Positions 20,704 through 28,436 of a stretch of DNA of 64,000 nucleotides are shown here, piece by piece. The first letter of the stretch is position 1. Each line of letters begins with the position of its first letter. The stretch is from positions 81,123 through 145,122 of the forward strand of contig NZ_JAPDMX010000007.1 in the NCBI RefSeq assembly GCF_025971955.1, written 5' to 3'. This stretch comes from Shewanella subflava (GTDB lineage Bacteria > Pseudomonadota > Gammaproteobacteria > Enterobacterales > Shewanellaceae). The notes beneath the pieces were generated by a model, which did no database searches, had not been told where the DNA came from, and was given only the letters and a program-made list of their open reading frames with translations. The translations under genes and the position numbers were made by a program.

Positions 20704-21036
20704 TTGAATCAAATTATTTCGGTGTTAAATCAAGTGGCAAATTATATTTCGCCATGGATAAGTGAAGTGAGTACAGCCTTAGTTGCCTGTTTGATTGTGA
20801 TGTTCGCAGTTGATATTAATCGTATTGTGAGAAGAGTGTTATCCGGTCAGGGGTTTATTGTCCGCACTTTGGTGTTTGTACTCATTAATGCCTTTGGTTA
20901 TGGTTTAGCTATTGTTGCATTAAGCCCAATACTAGCAAGGCAATTAAGGCTACTACCAGGGTATTGGATGTTAGTAACCATATTGGGCAGTTTTATATTG
21001 TTAGGTTTTTGGGCGCAGAAAAACCGTCAGGTTTAA
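20704..21036 (+). CDS. DUF3392 family inner membrane protein
   Basis: 110 residues. TTG at 20704 is chosen because GAGG at 20695-20698 lies 5 bases upstream; GTG at 20698 overlaps that site. MNQIISVLNQVANYISPWIS is followed by three hydrophobic segments (ALVACLIVMFAVDI, TLVFVLINAFGYGLAIVAL, MLVTILGSFILLGFWA) with a basic cytoplasmic loop DINRIVRRVLSGQ. This is the DUF3392 pattern of marine gammaproteobacteria. Function unknown. It starts 60 bp from the divergent dehydrogenase gene. Confidence 0.8.
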   Translation: MNQIISVLNQVANYISPWISEVSTALVACLIVMFAVDINRIVRRVLSGQGFIVRTLVFVLINAFGYGLAIVALSPILARQLRLLPGYWMLVTILGSFILLGFWAQKNRQV

Positions 21037-21040
21037 TTTT

Positions 21041-21282
21041 CAGCCCCTAAACCACCTACTTCAGTAGGTGATTATCATCATCAATTAGGCTCTGCCTGAC
21101 GTACGTTCAATAGCTGATTAACTCAAGTGATACGTGAGCTTTGTTAATGGTGCGGTACAAGCTTCTAAATCAGGGATGATTTAGTGGAGCCTATAGGGAT
21201 ATATTTACAGCGTCTGGTAACGCACGGTAGGAAAGCTCCTTTTTAGGGAGTGATATTAAAGCCACCTTCTGCAGAAGGTGGA
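21041..21282. repeat. hairpin-bounded intergenic repeat, copy B (most complete)
   Basis: Begins CAGCCCCTAAA then a hairpin CACCTACT/AGTAGGTG at 21053-21070 and ends in a perfect 20-bp palindrome CCACCTTCTGCAGAAGGTGG at 21262-21281. An inner small hairpin CTCC-TTTTTA-GGGAG lies at 21236 onward. Core sequence is the same as in copies A and C. The left hairpin plus right hairpin architecture resembles non-autonomous IS200/IS605-type relics, but no tnpA or tnpB is present. Confidence 0.9.
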
Positions 21283-21292
21283 TTCTTTACTT

Positions 21293-21480
21293 TCAGCCCT
21301 AAATATAGCCTTATTAACTCAAGTAATGCGTGAGCTTTGCTAATAGTGCGGTACAAGCTTCTAAATCAGGGATGATTTAGTAGAGCCTATAGGGATATAT
21401 TTACGGCGCCTTGTTAACGCACGTTTGGAAAGTTCCCCTTTTATGGAGTGATTTCAAAGCCAACTTCTGCAGAAGGTGGA
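21293..21480. repeat. hairpin-bounded intergenic repeat, copy C (left end lost)
   Basis: Follows copy B by 10 bp in the same orientation. It starts CAGCCCTAAAT but lacks the left hairpin, keeps the full core (GAGCTTTGCTAATAGTGCGG, TAAATCAGGGATGATTTAG, AGCCTATAGGGATATATTTA) and ends with the CTTCTGCAGAAG palindrome. B and C share CTTATTAACTCAAGTAATGCG-type sequence before the core, which is absent from A. Confidence 0.88.
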
Positions 21481-21540
21481 TCTTTTAGCTTTATTCACAG
21501 TCGCTACCTATGCCCGTTATGCGGTGATGGCTGCAGACAT

Positions 21541-21571
21541 AAAAAAACCGAGCATGCATGCTCGGTTTTTC
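21541..21571. terminator. bidirectional terminator downstream of arcA
   Basis: AAACCGAGCA and TGCTCGGTTT pair around TGCA, with A-run and T-run flanks; on the minus strand it lies 25 bp after the arcA stop codon. Confidence 0.93.
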
Positions 21572-21595
21572 ATTAGATCCTAATCAAATCTATAA

Positions 21596-22312
21596 TTAGT
21601 CTTCTAATTGGCCACAAAAACGATAGCCTTCACCATGGATAGTGGCGATGATTTCTGGCGTATCAGCCAGGCTTTCGAAGTGCTTACGTATACGACGAAT
21701 CGTTACGTCAACTGTACGGTCGTGCGGCTTAAGCTCACGGCCTGTCATTTTCATTAACAGGTCTGCACGAGTTAAAATTTTGCCTGGATTTTCAACAAAG
21801 TGAAGCATCGCACGGAATTCACTGCGTGGTAGCTTGTAAGACTCACCTTGTGGATTAACTAAAGAGCGGCTGTTGATTTCTAAGCTCCAACCATTGAAAC
21901 GGTAGTATTCAACTGAACCTTTCTCTTCGTTGTCCGTACCAGCACTGTTTACGCGAGTTAATAAGTTGCGGGCACGAATGGTTAATTCTCTAGGGTTGAA
22001 TGGTTTAGTGATGTAATCATCTGCGCCAATTTCTAAACCTAAAATTTTATCAACTTCGTTATCACGACCGGTTAGAAAAATTAAGCCGATATTATTGATT
22101 TCGCGAAGTTCACGAGCCAATAACAAACCATTCTTACCAGGAAGGTTAATGTCCATTACCACTAAGTTGATTTTGTTTTCTTGCATGGCCTTGTGCATTT
22201 CAGCACCGTCATTTGCTTCAGTAACGACATAGCCTTCAGCTTCAAAAATGCTACGTAAAGTATTACGTGTAACTGCTTCATCTTCAACAATTAAAATATG
22301 TGGGTTTTGCAT
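21596..22312 (-). CDS. arcA: two-component response regulator ArcA
   Basis: 238 residues, OmpR/PhoB class. Receiver domain with acidic pocket E10/D11, phospho-acceptor Asp54 ([12 protein letters not shown]), Thr in FLTGRD and Lys in [11 protein letters not shown]-terminal winged helix with [20 protein letters not shown] and the RRIRKHFE recognition helix. ArcA adjusts respiratory and central metabolism genes to redox state; in Shewanella it works with ArcS/HptA rather than a classical ArcB (established knowledge). Length and sequence match ArcA closely. Confidence 0.95.
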   Translation of the reverse strand: MQNPHILIVEDEAVTRNTLRSIFEAEGYVVTEANDGAEMHKAMQENKINLVVMDINLPGKNGLLLARELREINNIGLIFLTGRDNEVDKILGLEIGADDYITKPFNPRELTIRARNLLTRVNSAGTDNEEKGSVEYYRFNGWSLEINSRSLVNPQGESYKLPRSEFRAMLHFVENPGKILTRADLLMKMTGRELKPHDRTVDVTIRRIRKHFESLADTPEIIATIHGEGYRFCGQLED

Positions 22313-22423
22313 AATAAGTTACCTAAAATAAAAATGATAAAATTCGTTATCTAGCATCGTTGCTAGCGTTGTTCGTATGCGCATTAGCACACGTTAAAAA
22401 TCTCTATTATTGGGTGTTTAACT

Positions 22424-22513
22424 ATGTCTACCCTGAACTTAAACACTCGCTCATTTGATATCCGAATGAGTTTTACACAAGCCGTTAAAAACGTCTTTGT
22501 CAAAAAAGGGTAA
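22424..22513 (+). other. 29-codon mini-ORF, possible DUF805 N-terminal remnant
   Basis: ATG at 22424 to TAA at 22511-22513. The second half reads MSFTQAVKNVFVKKG, which is like the first residues of DUF805 membrane proteins (MSFxEAVKxVF), but the rest of such a protein is missing. The ribosome site is weak. It may be a gene relic, a leader peptide or chance. Confidence 0.2.
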
Positions 22514-22841
22514 TACCGCTGCTATATAGTGTGAACTTTAAATAGGTTAAAAGTTCCTGTAGATGTTCACTAAACCTATATATTGAGAGACAGGCCTTTA
22601 AAAGTAGAACATTTATTGCGCAACAGTAAAACTTTAGCTCAATAAATCACAAACCGAAACGTTACAAATTATCGCTAAAGTAAGCTTTTTGTGACGATTG
22701 ATGAGCTAGTGATGACTATTGTACCCTTTTTTTGCATTTGTTAACAAATGAATTGTTAATAAATTTATTAACAAAGCTTTATTTAAGGGGGTGAGTGCAC
22801 TTCATTCAATTGATTTTTAAGTGTTTTATGTTTTCTTCTTA

Positions 22842-22859
22842 TTGTGACTGAAGTCACAA
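22842..22859 (+). promoter_or_regulatory. perfect CRP-like site upstream of the DUF3293 gene
   Basis: TTGTGACTGAAGTCACAA contains TGTGA-N6-TCACA with complete symmetry, centred about 70 bp before the ATG at 22920. A possible -10, TACACT, is at 22886-22891. This matches the CRP consensus; FNR-type proteins prefer TTGAT and are a poorer fit. Confidence 0.7.
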
Positions 22860-22919
22860 ATCTTTCGCTATTTAAACCTATCTGCTACACTATTTTCGGC
22901 TTATTTGGTGAGATTTATT

Positions 22920-23345
22920 ATGGAAAATGTTATCGACATGCTGTGGCAGAACTATCAAAAAACGGAGTTTTTGCTTACTCAGCCTCTATCCAGTGATTTT
23001 TCATTTGCAATTGTTACAGCGCATAACCCACTAGGTCATGTATTAACGCCTAGTCAAAACCGTTTAAGAGACAGGGCGTTGCAATCTAAAATTCTTGAAT
23101 ATCGCAGTCCATATCGTTGCTTGGTTGGTGCTGCACCCGATATGTCGCATATGGAAAAAAGTTGGGCCATATTTATAGATAAAGATCAGGCGCTTGAGCT
23201 AGGTAGAGAGTTTGGTCAGCACGCTATTTATTATGTCAATCAAGGCTTACTGTCGTTAGTCGCTTGCTTTGAACCTCATCGCGATGAGGTGTCTATGGGG
23301 TTGTTTGATCAGCGTTTGAAATTAGTCAGCGATCTTCCCGAATGA
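22920..23345 (+). CDS. DUF3293 family protein
   Basis: 141 residues from ATG 22920 (GGTGAG lies upstream; an in-frame TTG at 22905 would add five residues). The pattern FAIVTAHNPLGHVLTPSQNR followed by RDRALQSKI and a C-terminal LVACF is that of DUF3293, small soluble bacterial proteins of unknown role. No signal peptide or membrane helix. Preceded by a CRP-like site and flanked on both sides by inverted repeats containing CATTTGTTAA, which suggests tight regulation. No operon partner. Confidence 0.75.
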   Translation: MENVIDMLWQNYQKTEFLLTQPLSSDFSFAIVTAHNPLGHVLTPSQNRLRDRALQSKILEYRSPYRCLVGAAPDMSHMEKSWAIFIDKDQALELGREFGQHAIYYVNQGLLSLVACFEPHRDEVSMGLFDQRLKLVSDLPE

Positions 23346-23365
23346 AACTAAATTGTGTTGACGCA

Positions 23366-23406
23366 CATTTGTTAATTTTTATATGAGACAATAAAATTAA
23401 CAAATG
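23366..23406. repeat. inverted repeat downstream of the DUF3293 gene
   Basis: CATTTGTTAATTTT (23366-23379) and its exact complement AAAATTAACAAATG (23393-23406) flank 13 bases. It lies 20 bp after the stop codon. The arm begins with the same CATTTGTTAA as the palindrome at 22735. It could act as a weak terminator (TTTT inside the arm) or a protein-binding site. Confidence 0.85.
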
Positions 23407-23579
23407 ATCAGGGGTTTCTAATACCTATGACTGATTTACACTATCATCAGCACATCATTGATACCAATACCGCTTTAATTTGTCATTTTTATCCCGCTAA
23501 TCATTCAGTCATAATTCCATTGTATATAACATAAAATAGTGCATTCAGTTTTTAAAACTTCAAGTTGATATTTTGTGCA

Positions 23580-23609
23580 TTGACTTCGCTATAGGTTTAT
23601 TGCTATTTT
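23580..23609 (+). promoter_or_regulatory. putative lysC promoter
   Basis: TTGACT (23580-23585) and TATTTT (23604-23609) are spaced 18 bp apart, just upstream of the riboswitch leader. Position is what is expected for a transcript starting near 23615. Confidence 0.5.
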
Positions 23610-23613
23610 GCAC

Positions 23614-23872
23614 ATCCCTCCTTAACGGGAGGCACAGAAGAGGAGCGTTAACTAGGTAGTAAGCTTGAGGAAAACCAATTCCGATGACCGCTTACGAGGG
23701 AGATTAACGCCGAGATAAATCAAATTTGGTTATTTTATTTATCGGTCGTTCAGGTTGAATCCTGACGATTGTCACCTGTTTTTTTGGTGGAGAGCTTCTG
23801 GTGGTGATTGCTGTTTCCCTTCTTTAAGGGTGCGTTATCTTAGCACCAGGCTCTTCGAACGAAGTTTAGTTC
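23614..23872 (+). promoter_or_regulatory. lysine riboswitch (L box) in the lysC leader
   Basis: The leader follows the Escherichia coli lysC leader block by block: a CCTCC/GGAGG hairpin, then CAGAAGAGGAGCGTTAAC, a purine-rich TTGAGGAAAACCA segment, CGAGGGAGATTAACGCCGAG, a long AT-rich stem closed by TTATCGG, and a CAGG-TTGAAT-CCTG hairpin before GATTGTCACCTG. These are the conserved core elements of the lysine aptamer (about 23630-23778). The aptamer runs directly into TTTTTTT (23779-23785), and AGAGC..CTGGTG can pair with CACCAG..GCTCT further on, ahead of the lysC ribosome site. High lysine should lower lysC expression. Confidence 0.88.
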
Positions 23873-23884
23873 GGAGCGTATTTC

Positions 23885-25243
23885 ATGTCGTTAAATCAAT
23901 TAGTTGTAGCCAAGTTTGGTGGAACCTCTGTTGCAGATTACCCTGCAATGAGTCGTTGCGCGGATATCGTTTTATCTAACCCTAATACCCGAGTTGTGGT
24001 GGTGAGTGCATCAAGTGGTGTGACTAATTTGCTGGTAGAACTCACCAGTGCCAATGTCAATGATGAGCGTCGTTTAAGTTTGTTAAAGCAAATCGCGCAA
24101 ATTCAATATCGCATTATTGACGATTTAGGGCGCCCGCAAGATATTGCTGCGCAAATTGATAAATTACTTAGCCGGATGTCAGTGTTAAGCGAGTCATTGG
24201 TGCTTGATCGTAGTAAAGCGCTGATGGATGAATTGCTTTCAATGGGCGAACAATGTTCATCAGTGTTATTTGCTGCGGTTATCCGTGAAAAAGGCACCGC
24301 ATCGAGTGCGTTTGATGTGCGTCAGGTATTACGTACAGATAGCCATTTTGGCCGTGCTGAACCGCAAATTGAACAAATTGCCACGTTATCGCGTGATTTT
24401 TTACAACCATTACTCGCTAATCAAGTGATTGTCACCCAGGGCTTTATTGGTGCGGATAATGAGGGGCGTACAACCACATTAGGCCGAGGTGGCAGTGATT
24501 ATTCTGCGGCGCTCCTAGCCGAGGCGTTAACAGCCCATGCTGTAGAAATTTGGACCGACGTAGCGGGTATCTACACCACTGATCCACGTCTTGCGCCGAA
24601 TGCGCGTCCTATTGCTGAAATCAGCTTTAACGAAGCCGCTGAAATGGCAACCTTTGGTGCAAAAGTTCTGCATCCTGCGACAATCTTGCCAGCTGTTCGT
24701 CAGAAAATTCAGGTGTTTGTCGGTTCAAGCAAAGATCCTCAAGCCGGTGGTACTTGGATCCGTCATCAAGTAGAAGATACGCCAGTTTATCGCGCAGTGG
24801 CATTACGTCGTGATCAAACCTTATTAAATCTTCATAGTTTACAAATGCTTCATGCACAAGGTTTTTTAGCTGAAACCTTTGCCACATTAGCCCGCCATAA
24901 AATTTCGGTCGATTTGATCACAACCTCAGAGGTAAACGTCTCACTCACATTAGATAAAACAGGTTCCGATTCAAGTGGTCAAGGCCTGTTAAGTGAGTCT
25001 TTATTACAAGAACTGTCACAGCATTGTCGTGTGCGCGTTGAAGACAAGCTAGCCCTAGTTGCTATTATTGGTAATAAAATTGCCTCAACTGCAGGTATTT
25101 GCAGTCGAGTATTTCAGGTATTAGAAAAACACAACGTGCGGATGATTTGTCAAGGCGCCAGTCCACATAACTTATGTGTGCTAGTGGATGAAGCCGAAGC
25201 CGCTCAAGTGGTTTTAGCCTTACATCAAAACCTGTTTGAGTGA
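23885..25243 (+). CDS. lysC: lysine-sensitive aspartokinase III
   Basis: 452 residues. Phosphorylates aspartate, the first step to lysine, threonine and methionine. Kinase motif VAKFGGTSVADYPAMSRCAD at the N terminus; ATP/aspartate site TTTLGRGGSDYSAALLAEAL; then EIWTDVAGIYTTDPR. Two C-terminal ACT domains (around 310-450: FLAETFATLARHKISVDLIT and CSRVFQVLEKHNVRMICQGA) bind lysine. Monofunctional, not fused to homoserine dehydrogenase. GGAG lies 9 bases before the ATG, and the lysine riboswitch upstream supports the lysine-specific isozyme. Confidence 0.96.
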   Translation: MSLNQLVVAKFGGTSVADYPAMSRCADIVLSNPNTRVVVVSASSGVTNLLVELTSANVNDERRLSLLKQIAQIQYRIIDDLGRPQDIAAQIDKLLSRMSVLSESLVLDRSKALMDELLSMGEQCSSVLFAAVIREKGTASSAFDVRQVLRTDSHFGRAEPQIEQIATLSRDFLQPLLANQVIVTQGFIGADNEGRTTTLGRGGSDYSAALLAEALTAHAVEIWTDVAGIYTTDPRLAPNARPIAEISFNEAAEMATFGAKVLHPATILPAVRQKIQVFVGSSKDPQAGGTWIRHQVEDTPVYRAVALRRDQTLLNLHSLQMLHAQGFLAETFATLARHKISVDLITTSEVNVSLTLDKTGSDSSGQGLLSESLLQELSQHCRVRVEDKLALVAIIGNKIASTAGICSRVFQVLEKHNVRMICQGASPHNLCVLVDEAEAAQVVLALHQNLFE

Positions 25244-25250
25244 GCCATTG

Positions 25251-26360
25251 ATGAGCAAAGCAATACGAAGTGCACTGATTGTCGGTGAGCTTGCCGCAGG
25301 GCAAATGCTAAGTGTGCCTTTATTTACCTTTAAAGGTACAGATAGCAAGGCTCCGACAGTGTATGTTCAGGCCAATGTGCATGGTGCCGAAGTGCAGGGG
25401 AATGCGGTGATTTACCAGCTGATGACCCTGCTCGAAAACTGTCAGGTTTTAGGGGATATAGTGTTTGCCCCTCTAGCCAATCCTTTGGGAATTAACCAAA
25501 AAAGTGGTGAGTTTACTTTAGGTCGATTTGATCCGATTACCGGAGTTAATTGGAATAGAGAGTATTTAGATCATAGAGTTGATGTGGCTGCTTGGTATGG
25601 CGAACATCAAAATTTGCCTGATGCACAATTGATTCAGGCTTTCAAATCTATGCTAGTTGAAGCGTGCCAAAGCAAATTACAGCAGCCTTGGGGAGTAACT
25701 ACAGGTCACCGTTTGGCGGTGAGTTTACAGTCATTGGCCCATCAAGCGGATATTGTGTTAGATCTGCACACGGGTCCTAAATCTTGTAAGCACCTTTATT
25801 GCCCTGAATATGATATCGATTCAGCTAAGTTTTTCTCTATCCCATACAGCCTAATTATTCCTAATAGTTTTGGTGGTGCGATGGATGAGGCGGCGTTTTG
25901 TCCTTGGTGGCAGCTTACTGAATATGCAGCGAGTCAAGGCCGTTATTTTGATGTCCCAGTGGCAGCGTTTACCCTTGAGTTGGCAAGTCAAGAGCGGATT
26001 GATATGGCTGATGCACTGGTTGATGCTAAAGGCATTATGGCGTATTTAAGCCATAGAGGGGTGATTAAAGAGGTAGTTCAACCCGCTGAAATGGCCCGTT
26101 ATGGCTGTTACTTAAAAGATTATAAAAAGTTTCATGCACCGCAGTCTGGCATGGTCGAGTATTGCGCGACAGTGGGTCAACCTTTGAATTCGGGACAAGC
26201 CTTAGTTAATATGCTTAGACTTGATTTATACGGTTCTGACAAAGCGTTTACACCACTGAGTTTAGATAAAGACTGTGTGCCGATATTACACTTTGCATCT
26301 GCGTCAGTGCATCAAGGGACAGAGCTTTATAAAGTAATGACCAATGTGTTTGAGCTTTGA
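25251..26360 (+). CDS. succinylglutamate desuccinylase/aspartoacylase-family protein
   Basis: 369 residues from ATG 25251; an in-frame TTG at 25236 overlaps the lysC stop. M14-type zinc hydrolase fold of the AstE/AspA family: zinc ligands in VHGAEVQGN (H and E) and VLDLHTGP (H), and a catalytic Glu in FTLELASQERID. A C-terminal domain (after about 290) of biotinyl-like beta structure (GMVEYCATVGQPLNSGQALV) is common in these proteins. It removes an acyl group from an amide-linked substrate that is not known here. Downstream of lysC with almost no gap, so probably co-transcribed and perhaps lysine-responsive. Confidence 0.82.
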   Translation: MSKAIRSALIVGELAAGQMLSVPLFTFKGTDSKAPTVYVQANVHGAEVQGNAVIYQLMTLLENCQVLGDIVFAPLANPLGINQKSGEFTLGRFDPITGVNWNREYLDHRVDVAAWYGEHQNLPDAQLIQAFKSMLVEACQSKLQQPWGVTTGHRLAVSLQSLAHQADIVLDLHTGPKSCKHLYCPEYDIDSAKFFSIPYSLIIPNSFGGAMDEAAFCPWWQLTEYAASQGRYFDVPVAAFTLELASQERIDMADALVDAKGIMAYLSHRGVIKEVVQPAEMARYGCYLKDYKKFHAPQSGMVEYCATVGQPLNSGQALVNMLRLDLYGSDKAFTPLSLDKDCVPILHFASASVHQGTELYKVMTNVFEL

Positions 26361-26479
26361 TGTTGATGTTCGAACTTTATTGATGATGCAAGGAGTAAAG
26401 TTCCATATCACTTTGTCATTAAGAATTTAATTGTTATTGTATGTTGAGGCTTGATGTAAAGTTAAGCTTCAATCTCACT

Positions 26480-26810
26480 AATTGCCTGGGGCAGGCTTAC
26501 GTGCAAGCACTTCTGTGACACAGCTATTACGTCCCTGTAAGCTCAACGATGGCATCCCTGCCATCGATGGTTACAGTGGCGCTTACACCTGATATTTTAT
26601 ATCTTCGATTTGGCTTCATTTGAAATAAAGCTCTTAGATCTTTGGCTGTTACTCTTAGCAATACTTGTGGTTAAGTCGAAGAGGAGAAAGCTCTGGTGCT
26701 GATGTGCCTGCGAGTATCCAAAACAAGGACGTTTTGGTTAAGCCCACAGTGACGTGCTTGCGGCGTCTCGCTAAGGCTTGCGGCAGGCAATGAGTAAACA
26801 TGAGATATTA
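26480..26810. repeat. probable Shewanella-type intergenic repeat region
   Basis: Fills most of the 481-bp gap between convergent genes. It holds a hairpin CGATGGCA-TCCC-TGCCATCG (26547-26566) enclosed by TGTAA/TTACA, and further on two GCTTGCGGC copies. On the minus strand a 48-codon ORF starts MFTHCLPQALARRR (26801-26655), rich in Arg/His and probably not a gene. GC is higher than in neighbouring spacers. Only one copy is in this window, so the repeat call rests on appearance and general recollection of similar blocks in Shewanella. Confidence 0.35.
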
Positions 26811-26841
26811 GTCTGAATTAACCGACTAAGTCATCCCCCAA

Positions 26842-27993
26842 TTAACTCTTAAGTATCTCTAGCGGCATCCGCAACATGTCATCACCCGTACCTGCAACGA
26901 GCCAAATGATCGCAACTAAACTTCCTACGGTAAGCAAATACCAAATCGTTGAAAAAATCTGTCCATAACGGTCAAGCGGTAATAAATGACTATGATGACG
27001 TCCGCGCCATTCAAAAACGATTTCTAAACTGCCGATGAGCAGCAAGAAACCCAATAAGGCTAAACCTAAACTATAACTGACGTACACCCCAATGGCTGCG
27101 CCTACAATACAGGCAACTAGTCCTGTAAGGCTGTTCATTGAAAAACTGATGCTTTTTAAAATATGGCCACCGTCTAATGGCAATATAGGCAATAGATTAA
27201 ACAGGTTGAGTAAAGCATTAAAGGCGGCTAATCCGGCAAAAAACACATTGCCAGTGAGCCAGTATGCGATCATACAAGCGATAGATAGGATTAATCCAAA
27301 TGTTGGTCCCATTATAGAGATCACTACGTCTTGCCAGCGAGTGTTAATGCGTTCGTCGCTAAGGGCTAAACCGCCCATAAATGGGATAAGGTAAATCCCC
27401 TTGGTTTTCATGCCAAAGTGCTTCATGGCTTTAATGTGGCCATATTCATGAAATACCAAACAGGCAATGAGGGCGAGGGCGAACTCGATAGAAAATAACC
27501 ACGAATAAGCTGCCACGCTGGCCCCAGCTAACATCGCTTTAACCACCTTTGCGCTTTTCAGTAGTTTAAAACCTAATGATGCTAAGCCAACCAAACTGAT
27601 TTTGTTGACTTTAGGTGTCGGGATTTCAGGGACCTGCTGCTCAATGTCTTTGGTTGTTCGCTGGCCCTGAGTGACCTGCTCTTCATCGATTAATACACAA
27701 TATTCCAGACTGAATGGCTGCCATTTAACATCGACTTCTAGACGGACGGGAATTTTTTTTACTTGAGCTTCAACAAGGCTGTCATTGAGTGGGGGCTGCG
27801 ATAAAGCACCATCTGATGAAGGTGACGCAGGTTGTAATGTGAGTTCAAATTGATGAATGTTAAATATCTGGTTATCAGGGGAAGCCGATTTTTGGGACAC
27901 GAGCTGATTGTCCCAGTATAACTGTTGCCAACCCGCCATTGAGCCTTCTAAACGCAATCGTTTACCTAGACATTCAATATTTAATAACTCCAT
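26842..27993 (-). CDS. M50 family (site-2 protease type) membrane metalloprotease
   Basis: 383 residues from ATG 27993, with TTGAGAG upstream. The N-terminal ~140 residues are soluble beta-rich sequence (LNIECLGKRLRLEGSMAGWQ, VRLEVDVKWQPFSLEYCVL). The membrane part holds the zinc motif HEYGH in LIACLVFHEYGHIKAMKHFG, and the third ligand in LLPILPLDGGHILKSISF (LDGG). About six hydrophobic segments. M50 enzymes cut membrane proteins; no PDZ domain is seen, unlike RseP. The target is unknown. The small DUF4144-like gene is upstream on the same strand with a 64-bp gap. Confidence 0.85.
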   Translation of the reverse strand: MELLNIECLGKRLRLEGSMAGWQQLYWDNQLVSQKSASPDNQIFNIHQFELTLQPASPSSDGALSQPPLNDSLVEAQVKKIPVRLEVDVKWQPFSLEYCVLIDEEQVTQGQRTTKDIEQQVPEIPTPKVNKISLVGLASLGFKLLKSAKVVKAMLAGASVAAYSWLFSIEFALALIACLVFHEYGHIKAMKHFGMKTKGIYLIPFMGGLALSDERINTRWQDVVISIMGPTFGLILSIACMIAYWLTGNVFFAGLAAFNALLNLFNLLPILPLDGGHILKSISFSMNSLTGLVACIVGAAIGVYVSYSLGLALLGFLLLIGSLEIVFEWRGRHHSHLLPLDRYGQIFSTIWYLLTVGSLVAIIWLVAGTGDDMLRMPLEILKS

Positions 27994-28057
27994 GCACACT
28001 CTCAAGCTAACTCACTTAAATTCAGGCTATTTTGCCAGACGGCTCACAATAGCTCAA

Positions 28058-28387
28058 TCAATCTAGCTGATCTATTATCGCAAAACCTTGTTCGAAGCTG
28101 GTAAATAGCAGTTTGCTGCTGCAGCAATGTCCCTGTAATTGAGCAAATTGTTGTACTAAAGGAATAAACTGGCTGACGGTTAAGTTACCTGAAGGGGTAA
28201 GATTGTGCTGATTAGTGTGCTGTGAAAATAGATAGCATTGGCCGCTACTGTCAATCAGTTGGTCTTGTGCCACAAGATGCATTGCGTCAGTAGCAAGGAA
28301 GTCTTGCCAGGCCCGAGGGCTTTTGATGTAGATAAGCTCATCGTGCAAATGCAGTTGCACGATGGCTGGCCAGTTTACATCATTCAT
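28058..28387 (-). CDS. small DUF4144-like protein
   Basis: 109 residues from ATG 28387 (MNDVNWPAIVQLHLHDELIY). It has VNWPAIVQLHLHDELIYI, then a central DQLIDSSGQCYLFS and a C-terminal helix SQFIPLVQQFAQLQGHC. This resembles DUF4144, a small domain of Shewanella and Vibrio with unknown function; the family name is from memory and tentative. Soluble, no signal. It lies between the FapA-like gene (49 bp) and the M50 protease gene, all on the minus strand. Confidence 0.6.
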   Translation of the reverse strand: MNDVNWPAIVQLHLHDELIYIKSPRAWQDFLATDAMHLVAQDQLIDSSGQCYLFSQHTNQHNLTPSGNLTVSQFIPLVQQFAQLQGHCCSSKLLFTSFEQGFAIIDQLD

Positions 28388-28436
28388 GGCGGTGAAAACC
28401 AAGAGCAGAATATATCGTTATCATGAGGTGCGAAGT

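Larger units (their letters stand above)
22313..22919. promoter_or_regulatory. arcA / DUF3293 divergent intergenic region with palindromes
   Basis: 607 bp without a solid gene. It holds two neighbouring palindromes: CATTTGTTAACAAATG (22735-22750, 16 bp) and a perfect 22-bp palindrome at 22753-22774 whose half is TTGTTAATAAA. A CRP-like site follows at 22843. The part next to arcA should contain the arcA promoter, but no clear hexamer pair was picked out. Confidence 0.7.

Noticed and set aside
21041..21480. integron attC sites or a CRISPR array
   Set aside because: No consistent core-site pair, no short regular repeat-spacer pattern; copies are about 190-240 bp with end hairpins.
23755..23979. 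74-codon ORF overlapping the lysC leader
   Set aside because: It lies in the riboswitch expression platform and the lysC start in another frame, with no ribosome site.
26655..26801. 48-codon minus-strand ORF starting MFTHCLPQALARRR
   Set aside because: Lies within a repeat-like block, has Arg/His-rich composition and no ribosome site; treated as part of the repeat.
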